NCBI GenBank assembly: GCA_947302865.1
Contig: CAMYWS010000037.1
Coordinates: forward strand, 1 to 8,691
Source: an uncultured Clostridia bacterium
Lineage (GTDB): Bacteria; Bacillota_A; Clostridia; Christensenellales; CAG-138
DNA length: 8,691 nt
Reading direction: 5' to 3'
The notes beneath the pieces were generated by a model that was given only the letters and a program-made list of their open reading frames with translations, was not told the DNA's origin and ran no database searches. Within the stretch, counting starts at the first letter, position 1, and each line of letters starts with the position of its first letter. This document shows, one piece after another, positions 1 through 6,151 of the stretch. A program made the position numbers and the translations under genes.

Positions 1-1307
1 GTATGGAAGAACAGCGCGAGCGAGATCGGGCCGATCCTTCCGAGGTACATGCAGAGAATGATCAGGATCCGTCCGAAGACGGAAAGATGCGGTGTGAGCC
101 CGCGGGAAAGTCCCACCGTACCCGTTGCGCTGAACACTTCGTAGACAGCGTCCGAAAGCGGCGCGCCGTCGACCGCGACCAGCAGAACGGAGGAGAGAAG
201 GGACAGGAACAGACTGAAGAACAGGATTGCCGCTGCTTTTCGGATCAGCGTCTGCTCGAAACGGCGGCGGAAAACCACGATGTCCGCCTGCCCGCGCACA
301 TATGACAGCGCGCTCAGGAGCAGAACGGCAAGCGTGACGGTCTTGATGCCGCCCGCCGTACCCATCGGGGAACCGCCGATGAACATCCAGACACAGCCGA
401 CCAGCGTTGAACCGTCGGACAGCGCGCCCTGCGGGATCGAAGCAAACCCCGCCGTGCGGTACGTCACCGACTGGAAGGTCGCGTTCAAAATCTTCTGTCC
501 CCACGGTAAACCGCCGAGCGTCGCGGGATTGTGCATTTCCAGCAGCAGTGTGACGACCGCGCCGGACACGATCAGGATCGCGCTTGTAAGCAGCACGAGC
601 TTCGTATGCTCGCCGAGACGACGGAAAAACCAGCGCACGCCGAAGCGGCGTCTGACCGATTCCTTCGCGGTCGTGGATACGTCGAACCAGACGATATAAC
701 CGAGCCCGCCGAACACGATCAGGAACATCGTCACGATCAGAATGTAAGCACTGTCATGAAACGGCTGAAAACTGTCCGGTCCGATCAGGTCGAGACCGGC
801 GTTGCAGAACGCCGAGATCGAATGGAACAGGGAATACCACAGCCCACGGAAAAAGCCGTACCGCGGAATAAACGCAAACGCGAACAGGATCATGCCGAGC
901 GCTTCGACCGCGAGCACGCCGAGGATCACCTTGCGCAGGAAAGGCAGTACGCCGTACAGCGAATCGAGATCGAAGGAATCGCGCAGCATGGCGCGGTCGC
1001 GGATCGTGAAGGATTTGCGAAGCAGCATAAAGAGAGAGGAAGATACGGCGACGATGCCGAGTCCGCCGATCTGAATGAGCGCGAGGATCACGATCTTGCC
1101 GAACAGCGACCAGAAGGAAAATGTGTCGACGACGACGAGCCCGGTCACGCACACCGAGGTCGTCGCGGTGAACAGTGCGGTAAGAAACGGCGCGCGGGTA
1201 CCGTCCGCCGTCGCGATCGGAAGCGACAGAAGCACCGTTCCGGCCGCGATCAGAAGCAGAAATCCGATCGGGATGATCTGCGCGGAGGACAGATCTCTCT
1301 TCTTCAT
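1..1307 (-). CDS. ktrB: KtrB/TrkH-type potassium transporter, membrane channel subunit (3' end cut by window)
   Basis: This is the ion-conducting membrane subunit of a Ktr/Trk potassium uptake system. Translating the minus strand from the ATG at 1307 gives 435 residues with no stop before the left edge. KtrB proteins are about 450 residues, so only a short C-terminal tail is missing. All four pore loops of the family are visible, each with its filter glycine: TTSVCVTGL (49-57), SISAFCNAGLD (163-173), SVTYRTAGF (280-288) and VFSATGTVGL (391-400). The loop FIGGSPMGTAGGIKT (309-323) is the intramembrane stretch typical of KtrB. The protein ends in a MYLGRIGP motif, as in the last helix of the family. 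A weak ribosome site, GGAAAGGG, ends 7 bases before the start. The gene has its own promoter and diverges from the plus-strand operon. A soluble KtrA/TrkA partner is not in the window and could lie beyond the left edge. The family call is firm; the ion (K+ alone or also Na+) is inferred from the family. Confidence 0.93.
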   Translation of the reverse strand, partial: MKKRDLSSAQIIPIGFLLLIAAGTVLLSLPIATADGTRAPFLTALFTATTSVCVTGLVVVDTFSFWSLFGKIVILALIQIGGLGIVAVSSSLFMLLRKSFTIRDRAMLRDSFDLDSLYGVLPFLRKVILGVLAVEALGMILFAFAFIPRYGFFRGLWYSLFHSISAFCNAGLDLIGPDSFQPFHDSAYILIVTMFLIVFGGLGYIVWFDVSTTAKESVRRRFGVRWFFRRLGEHTKLVLLTSAILIVSGAVVTLLLEMHNPATLGGLPWGQKILNATFQSVTYRTAGFASIPQGALSDGSTLVGCVWMFIGGSPMGTAGGIKTVTLAVLLLSALSYVRGQADIVVFRRRFEQTLIRKAAAILFFSLFLSLLSSVLLVAVDGAPLSDAVYEVFSATGTVGLSRGLTPHLSVFGRILIILCMYLGRIGPISLALFFH

Positions 1308-1353
1308 TGCAACGCCCTTTCCGTCCGGACGATCCGAACCCATATTAATATAT

Positions 1354-1382
1354 ATTATAGCTGAAATGCTTCCGATTTGCAA
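1354..1382 (-). promoter_or_regulatory. Sigma-A promoter for the potassium transporter gene
   Basis: On the minus strand a -35 box TTGCAA (1382-1377) is followed by a 17-base spacer and a perfect -10 box TATAAT (1359-1354). Transcription should begin near 1347, giving a leader of about 40 bases before the ATG at 1307. The AT-rich palindrome ATATTAATAT (1342-1351) covers the likely start point. The leader also holds the palindrome CGTCCGGACG (1322-1331). Either could bind a regulator, but nothing in the sequence identifies one. Confidence 0.85.
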
Positions 1383-1431
1383 GCGAAAAGACGCGACGGG
1401 CGGAAAAGATGCGGAAAATGTCGCTTCGGAC

Positions 1432-1460
1432 TTGAACGCCGCGAAAAAAAGAGGTATGAT
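1432..1460 (+). promoter_or_regulatory. Sigma-A promoter for the six-gene plus-strand operon
   Basis: A -35 box TTGAAC (1432-1437), a 17-base spacer and a -10 box TATGAT (1455-1460) match the sigma-A consensus closely. Transcription should begin near 1467, about 30 bases before the aminotransferase ATG, with the ribosome site AGGGAGG at 1480-1487 in between. No other promoter-like gap exists downstream in the window, so this one probably drives all six genes. Its -35 box lies about 50 bases from that of the divergent promoter, close enough for one bound regulator to affect both. Confidence 0.85.
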
Positions 1461-1496
1461 ATACTGAATGATTATAAAATAGGGAGGTATCGGGGC

Positions 1497-2339
1497 ATGC
1501 CGGCAATCGGCTGGTACAACGGAACGCTCGGCGATCTTGACGCCATGACGGTGCCGATGAACGACCGCGCCGTGTATTTCGGCGACGGCTGCTATGAGGC
1601 ATGCCTTGCGATAGGACCGCGGGCGTTTCGGCTTGAGGCGCATATCGACCGGTTTTACCGGAGCCTTTCGGGGCTTCGGATCCCGTTTCGTATGGACCGC
1701 GAAGCACTCAAAGACGTTCTGATCCGCTGCCTTCTTGCGGCTGACGAGCCGTGTGCGGTGCTCTATTGGCAGGCGTCACGCGGAACGGCGCCGCGGACGC
1801 ACGCGTTTCCGAAGGATACGGCACCGAACCTGCTTGTCACGGTCCGGCCGAAAACGCTTCTTCCGCAGGAGCAGGGGTTGAAGCTCATCACAATAGAGGA
1901 TATCCGCTACGCAATGTGCAACGTTAAGACCCTGAACCTGATCCCGAACATCCTCGCAAGCCAGCAGGCAAAGGACGCCGGCGCGGACGAGGCGGTCTTT
2001 GTCCGCGACGGGATCGTTACCGAGGGCTCGCATACGAATATTTCCATTGTGAAAAACGGCGCGCTCCTCACGCATCCGACGGACAGCCGCATCCTTGCGG
2101 GCGTGACCCGCGCCGTGCTGTTGGACCTGTGCAGAGCGAACGGCATGCCGGTCATGGAACGTGCATTTACAACGCACGAGATGCGTTCGGCGGACGAGGT
2201 GCTGATTACGTCCAGCACGCTCGGCGTTCGCCGCGCGGAATCGGTCGACGGCGCGGCCGTCGGCGGAAAAGCGACAGCGCTGTACGGGACGCTTGCACGC
2301 GGCTATGAACGGATCTTTTCAGAGGAGACAGGGGCATGA
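1497..2339 (+). CDS. dat: D-amino-acid (D-alanine) aminotransferase, PLP fold type IV
   Basis: This cytoplasmic PLP enzyme interconverts D-alanine plus 2-oxoglutarate with pyruvate plus D-glutamate. The protein has 280 residues, the usual length of the family. The FGDGCYE motif (28-34) carries Tyr33, matching the active-site tyrosine of Bacillus D-AAT. The segment RGTAPRTHAFP (95-105) includes Arg100 and His102, matching the Arg/His pair that holds the substrate carboxylate in D-AAT and separates it from branched-chain aminotransferases. Lys144 in NVKTLNLIPN is the PLP lysine, Glu176 in TEGSHTN contacts the cofactor ring, and SRILAGVTR (197-205) is the phosphate-binding region. The start at 1497 has AGGGAGG nine bases upstream. 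An in-frame upstream ATG at 1377 would lie inside the promoters and is rejected. The gene overlaps the next one by four bases. As first gene of a Dlt-like operon it probably supplies D-alanine, or another D-amino acid, to the ligase downstream. The family is secure; the preferred substrate is inferred. Confidence 0.9.
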   Translation: MPAIGWYNGTLGDLDAMTVPMNDRAVYFGDGCYEACLAIGPRAFRLEAHIDRFYRSLSGLRIPFRMDREALKDVLIRCLLAADEPCAVLYWQASRGTAPRTHAFPKDTAPNLLVTVRPKTLLPQEQGLKLITIEDIRYAMCNVKTLNLIPNILASQQAKDAGADEAVFVRDGIVTEGSHTNISIVKNGALLTHPTDSRILAGVTRAVLLDLCRANGMPVMERAFTTHEMRSADEVLITSSTLGVRRAESVDGAAVGGKATALYGTLARGYERIFSEETGA

Positions 2340-4414
2340 AGCAGAGCAAGAGGCAAAAGAAGCAGAAGAAGCAGGCGGTGCAGATGAAGCAGACGCATCC
2401 GAAGCTGAGATTCGCCGTCGCGCTCATGCTGCCGCTCCTTGCGATCGCGATCGTCACCGCGTTCGTACTGCTGTGCGTCGCGTACGGCGGCGTGAAAAGG
2501 ACCGTAACGATCGAGCTCGGCGCGATCACGCCCGAGGCGAGCGCATTCTTGCGCCGGGAAGCGGGCGAAGCGACGTATAAAACCGAGCCGGAGGAGGTTT
2601 TCCGGCAGACGGGCGACTATCCGCTTCGCGTGCGGTATCAGGGACGCACCGTGCCGGTGGTGCTGCGTGTGCGCGACACCACGCCGCCGACCGCCGAGGG
2701 ACCGGAGCAGACCGTTCCGGCGGGAACGGCGCTGACCCCGGACAAGCTGATCACGAATCTTCGCGACAAAAGCCGCGTGAAGATCACATACGAGACCGAA
2801 CCGGATTTTATGACCGTCGGCGATTATGACGCAGCGATCCTTCTGGAGGACGAAAGCGGCAATGCGGCGCGCGTGCCCGTCACGGTGCACGTGCGGATCG
2901 CGGCAGACGAGATCACGGTCGAGGCAGGCGATCCGGCGCCCACCGCGGACAGGATCCTGATCGCGCCGTACAGCGACGTTTCGATCACCACGATCACGGA
3001 AAAGATGCTGCGCGAACCGGGGGAATACACGCTTACGGTCACAGCGGACGGGATCACGGCCGAAACCCGCCTCATCGTGCGGGACACGATCCCGCCGACG
3101 GGCAGAGGCGTTACGTATATCGCGCGGCCGGGTGAAACGATCCGCCCCGGCATGCTCGTGACCGACGTATCCGACGAGACCGCGGTGTCCGCGGCGCTTG
3201 CCGCGGAGCCGGATCCGAAAAGTCTTGAGCCGCAGTCGATCCCGGTGACGCTCACCGACGGCGGCGGCAACGAAACGACGGTCTGGTCGACGCTGCTGTT
3301 CACGAACGTCACGCCGGTCGTGATCGAGGCGCGTCACATGGGGCTTTCGCCGTCCGAACTTCTCGAGGAAGGGACCTATACCGAGGCGTCGTTCGACATG
3401 CAGTTTTTCCCGGACGAGCTCGGACAGCACGTGCTTGCGCTCACGATCGACGGGGAGCGCAACATCGCGGTGATCGACGTGCGCGACACCACGCCGCCCA
3501 CGATCACGATCCGCCGCGCGCAATGGTATCTGGATACCCCGATCGCCGTGGAGGAGCTTGTGACGTCGGAGGATGTGACGGAAGCGACGCTGAGCTGGCT
3601 TACGGAGCCGGACTGGACAAAGGACACGCAGGAGGTCACGGCCGTCGCGACCGACACAAGCGGCAACCGCGCCGAAAAGACCTTTACGCTGACGCTGATC
3701 CCGGACACGGAACCGCCGGAGCTGTACGGTGTGCGCGCCCGCTTCGGCTATGTCGGCGAGCCGGTCTCATATCTTTCGGAGGTCTATGCGTGGGACGACC
3801 GCGACGGCGACGTGGAGGTTTCGGTTGACGCGTCGCGCGTGGATATGAACCATATCGGCGACTATTACGTGACCTATTCCGCAACGGACCGCTGCGGCAA
3901 TTCGGCGTCCGCGACCGTGTATATGCACGTCGTGAAGTCGAAGGTCAACGAGGACCGCGCGCAGGAGATCGCGGACGAGATCCTTGCAGAGATCCTGACG
4001 GACGGCATGACGCTTGCCGAGCAGGTGGAAGCGATCTACGATTACGTGTTCAATAACGTGCGCTACGCGTCCACCTCAAACAAGCAGGACTGGCGCGGCG
4101 AGGCGGTACGCGGACTCACGGTGGGCAGGGGCGACTGCTTTACGTCCTATGCGGCGGCGCGGCTGCTGCTTGAGCAGACGGACGCGCAGATCGTCAGCGT
4201 GCAGCGCAGCAAGCCGAATACGCATCACTACTGGATGCTCGTCAACATCGGCACGGGCTGGTACCACTTCGACGCATGCAATGCGTGGACAGGCAAATAC
4301 CGCTGCTTCATGTGGACGGACGAACAGACGCGGTTCCACAGCCGGTCCTACTGGCGCTACGACAAATCGCTGTATCCGCCGGTTGCGACCGAGCGTTATC
4401 AGGGAGGCAACTGA
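2336..4414 (+). CDS. Membrane-anchored extracellular protein with Ig-like modules and a C-terminal transglutaminase-like domain
   Basis: This 692-residue protein has a basic Lys/Gln-rich N-terminus (1-25), one membrane segment (about 26-50) and a long part predicted to be outside the cell. Seven beta-rich Ig-like modules span about 57-533; four of them open with DTxPP and carry a D-x-x-G-N motif. A short helical linker (about 534-575) leads to a transglutaminase-like (papain-fold) domain. Its likely triad is Cys601 in GRGDCFTSY, His631 in HHYWMLV and Asp646 in GWYHFDA, in the order and context of that superfamily, so it should be active. Members can be proteases, amidases or crosslinkers; the sequence does not say which. 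The start at 2336 has AGGAG eight bases upstream and overlaps the aminotransferase stop. There is no LPXTG signal, so the N-terminal helix is the anchor. Its place between a D-amino acid enzyme and an aminoacyl ligase suggests a role at the modified cell wall or glycopolymer. That role is inference; the domain reading is strong. Confidence 0.88.
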   Translation: MKQSKRQKKQKKQAVQMKQTHPKLRFAVALMLPLLAIAIVTAFVLLCVAYGGVKRTVTIELGAITPEASAFLRREAGEATYKTEPEEVFRQTGDYPLRVRYQGRTVPVVLRVRDTTPPTAEGPEQTVPAGTALTPDKLITNLRDKSRVKITYETEPDFMTVGDYDAAILLEDESGNAARVPVTVHVRIAADEITVEAGDPAPTADRILIAPYSDVSITTITEKMLREPGEYTLTVTADGITAETRLIVRDTIPPTGRGVTYIARPGETIRPGMLVTDVSDETAVSAALAAEPDPKSLEPQSIPVTLTDGGGNETTVWSTLLFTNVTPVVIEARHMGLSPSELLEEGTYTEASFDMQFFPDELGQHVLALTIDGERNIAVIDVRDTTPPTITIRRAQWYLDTPIAVEELVTSEDVTEATLSWLTEPDWTKDTQEVTAVATDTSGNRAEKTFTLTLIPDTEPPELYGVRARFGYVGEPVSYLSEVYAWDDRDGDVEVSVDASRVDMNHIGDYYVTYSATDRCGNSASATVYMHVVKSKVNEDRAQEIADEILAEILTDGMTLAEQVEAIYDYVFNNVRYASTSNKQDWRGEAVRGLTVGRGDCFTSYAAARLLLEQTDAQIVSVQRSKPNTHHYWMLVNIGTGWYHFDACNAWTGKYRCFMWTDEQTRFHSRSYWRYDKSLYPPVATERYQGGN
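2504..3934 (+). repeat. Alternating two-type Ig-like module array inside the transglutaminase-like protein
   Basis: The array is read from the protein. Short A modules of about 60 residues begin like TIELG, TVEAG or VIEAR and end in a strand closing with VRD (about 57-113, 188-249 and 324-383). Longer B modules of about 73 residues open with DTTPP, DTIPP or DTEPP at 114, 250, 384 and 457. Each B module has a D-x-x-G-N turn at 172, 308, 440 or 518, which is 56 to 61 residues after its opening. The order is A-B-A-B-A-B-B. The B modules resemble bacterial Ig-like or cadherin-like domains such as DUF5011, by eye only. At DNA level a 20-base identity (2669-2688 and 3479-3498) marks two of the B-module openings; the rest has diverged, so the duplication is old. 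Confidence 0.75.
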
Positions 4415-4415
4415 T

Positions 4416-5909
4416 ATGAAAACGGTTCTCGACGATCTTGCGCGGCAGGCGGAAACGCGTCCCGACCGCGTGATGTTTTCGGACGAGCGCGAAACGCTGA
4501 CGTTTTCGGACGTCGCCGCGCGTTCCGACCGTATCGGAACGGCGTTGATTATGCGCGGCGCATCGCGTGAGCCGGTCCTCGTCTTTATGCGGCGCGGCGG
4601 CGCGATGATCGCGGCATTTTTCGGCGTATGGAAGGCGAACTGCTTCTATGTGCCGGTCGACGCCGAGATGGGCGAAAGCCGCATCCGTTCGATCCTCGAC
4701 CGTGTGAAGCCCCGCTTTGCGATCGCGGACGAAAGCGCAGCGGCGCTGCTCGATGCGTGCGGCTTTTTGGGTGAAGCGCTCGACGCAGACGCGCTCCTTT
4801 CGGAACCGGCCGACCGTGACGCGCTCGAAGCGGCAAAGGAAAGGACGCTCGACTCCGATCCCGCGTATCTTGTGTTCACAAGCGGAAGTACCGGCGCGCC
4901 GAAGGGTGTGGTCGGCGTGCACCGCGCGGTGCTCGATTACGCGGCGCAGATCACAAAAACGCTCCGCGCGAGTGAAGAAGACGTGTTCGGCATGCAGGCG
5001 CCGCTGTATGTGGACGCCTGTCTGAAGGAGATCCTGTCCGCGCTCAGATGCGGCTCACGGGTCGTTCTCGTGCCGAAACGGCTCTTCATGACGCCGGTGC
5101 CGCTCGTGGAATTTCTGAACGCGCACCGCGTCACGGCGCTTTGCTGGGTCGTGCCCGCGCTGACGCTGATCTCCGCGCTGCACACGTTCGACGCGGTCGT
5201 GCCGCAGTATCTTCGCACCGTCGCGTTCGGGAGCGAGGTCATGCCGCCGAAGCAGCTTCGTATCTGGCGCGAACATGTTCCCGCGCGGTATCTGAACCTT
5301 TACGGACCCACCGAATGTACCGGCATGTCGTGCTTCTATGAGGTCGACCGCGACTTTTCCGACGGCGAACGCATTCCGATCGGACGCGCGTTCGACAACA
5401 CGGAGATCTTTCTCGTCGACGGGAACGGCAGCCGCAGCGACGAGGGCGAGATTTACATCCGCGGAACGTGTGTCTGTCACGGCTACTACCGCGATCCCGA
5501 ACGCACGAAAAACGCGTTCGTGCAGAATCCCCTGAATCCCGACTATCCCGAAACGGTTTATAAAACCGGCGATCTCGGGCGGATCAACGACCGCGGCGAG
5601 CTGGAGTTTCTGGGTCGGCGGGACGATCAGATCAAGCATATGGGCCACCGCATCGAGCTCGGCGAGCTGGAAGCCGCGGCACGGACGGTCGACGGGGTCG
5701 ACGCGGCGTGCGCGGTGTTCGACCGCGAAAAAAGCGTTCTTGGACTTGTCTATACCGGCGCGATCGAAAAGACGGCGCTGCTCAATGCTTTACGCACAAA
5801 GCTTCCCGAATACCTGCTGCCGAAGCGCACGGCAAAGGTCAACACGCTGCCGCTGACCGAAAACGGCAAGACAGACCGCAAGGCGGCAAAGCTTTTACTG
5901 TACCGATAG
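4416..5909 (+). CDS. DltA-like stand-alone amino-acid adenylating ligase (carrier-protein loading)
   Basis: This cytoplasmic enzyme activates an amino acid with ATP and passes it to the carrier protein encoded next. At 497 residues it is close to DltA (about 500) and consists of one adenylation domain with no fused carrier. Visible ANL motifs are TSGSTGAPKG (155-164, phosphate loop), Asp200 in YVDACLKEI (binds the substrate amino group), YGPTE (296-300), KTGDLG with Asp386 (ribose) and Lys485 in ENGKTDRK (catalytic lysine). The segment aligning with DltA's FCGEVLP reads FGSEVMP, so the Cys that favours D-alanine in Bacillus DltA is Gly272 here. Other pocket positions also look unlike DltA. 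The start at 4416 has AGGGAGG eight bases upstream and follows the previous stop by one base; this reading frame stays open further upstream, but only inside the previous gene. The aminotransferase in the operon makes a D-amino acid the likely substrate, but the pocket leaves this open. The adenylating family is certain; D-alanine is a hypothesis. Confidence 0.88.
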   Translation: MKTVLDDLARQAETRPDRVMFSDERETLTFSDVAARSDRIGTALIMRGASREPVLVFMRRGGAMIAAFFGVWKANCFYVPVDAEMGESRIRSILDRVKPRFAIADESAAALLDACGFLGEALDADALLSEPADRDALEAAKERTLDSDPAYLVFTSGSTGAPKGVVGVHRAVLDYAAQITKTLRASEEDVFGMQAPLYVDACLKEILSALRCGSRVVLVPKRLFMTPVPLVEFLNAHRVTALCWVVPALTLISALHTFDAVVPQYLRTVAFGSEVMPPKQLRIWREHVPARYLNLYGPTECTGMSCFYEVDRDFSDGERIPIGRAFDNTEIFLVDGNGSRSDEGEIYIRGTCVCHGYYRDPERTKNAFVQNPLNPDYPETVYKTGDLGRINDRGELEFLGRRDDQIKHMGHRIELGELEAAARTVDGVDAACAVFDREKSVLGLVYTGAIEKTALLNALRTKLPEYLLPKRTAKVNTLPLTENGKTDRKAAKLLLYR

Positions 5910-5917
5910 GAGGAACG

Positions 5918-6151
5918 ATGGAACAACTTCTGGACATTTTGCGGGAGCTGCATCCCGAAACGGACTTTGAAACGGAAACGCGGCTTGTCGACGGCGGCGT
6001 GCTCGCCTCATTCGACATCGTCATGCTGATCACACGGATCGAGGAGGAATTCGACGTCGTGATCCCGGCAAAGGACATCGTGCCCGAAAACTTCAATTCC
6101 GCAAAGGCGCTCTTTGCGCTCATCACAAGGATCGGAGAACAGGACGACTGA
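5918..6151 (+). CDS. Phosphopantetheine carrier protein (DltC/ACP-like)
   Basis: This 77-residue acidic protein has the length and pattern of DltC and acyl carrier proteins. It should carry the activated amino acid as a thioester on a 4'-phosphopantetheine arm. The attachment serine is most likely Ser31 in GGVLASFDIVML, followed by helix II (about 31-45, with the IEEEFDV motif at 41-47) and a C-terminal helix beginning near NSAKALFAL (60-68). The usual Asp just before the serine (DSL/DSM) is Ala30 here, which is uncommon. The site otherwise fits, and it is the only serine in the right place. AGGAGG (5908-5913) overlaps the ligase stop and sits four bases before the ATG, a tight but usable spacing. 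The stop shares a base with the next gene's start. Its position after a DltA-like ligase and before an MBOAT gene makes it the dedicated carrier of this pathway. Confidence 0.88.
   Translation: MEQLLDILRELHPETDFETETRLVDGGVLASFDIVMLITRIEEEFDVVIPAKDIVPENFNSAKALFALITRIGEQDD

Noticed and set aside
1308..1353. Possible c-di-AMP (ydaO-type) riboswitch before the potassium transporter gene
   Set aside because: Such riboswitches often precede ktr genes, but the leader here is only about 40 bases, far too short for that fold.
531..1364. Plus-strand open frame of 277 codons opposite the potassium transporter gene
   Set aside because: Its product is low-complexity and rich in Arg, Asp, Glu and His, as expected for a shadow frame in GC-rich DNA. 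The minus strand here encodes a clear KtrB with all four pore loops.
1377..1496. Upstream in-frame ATG that would lengthen the aminotransferase by 40 residues
   Set aside because: It lies within the divergent promoter region and upstream of the predicted transcription start. The ATG at 1497 has a strong ribosome site and gives the family's usual length.
1497..2339. Branched-chain aminotransferase or aminodeoxychorismate lyase instead of D-amino-acid aminotransferase
   Set aside because: All share the fold, but the PRTH motif (Arg100, His102), Tyr33 and the NVKTLNLIPN context fit D-AAT best, and the operon context agrees.
2303..3523. Minus-strand open frame of 406 codons opposite the Ig-module gene
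   Set aside because: The product is an Arg/Asp/His-rich shadow with no domain, no ribosome site and no promoter. The plus strand has conserved modules and a catalytic triad.
4416..6151. Fragment of a nonribosomal peptide synthetase
   Set aside because: The ligase and carrier are separate short proteins with no condensation or thioesterase domain, and they are followed by MBOAT and SGNH genes, which fits surface acylation instead.
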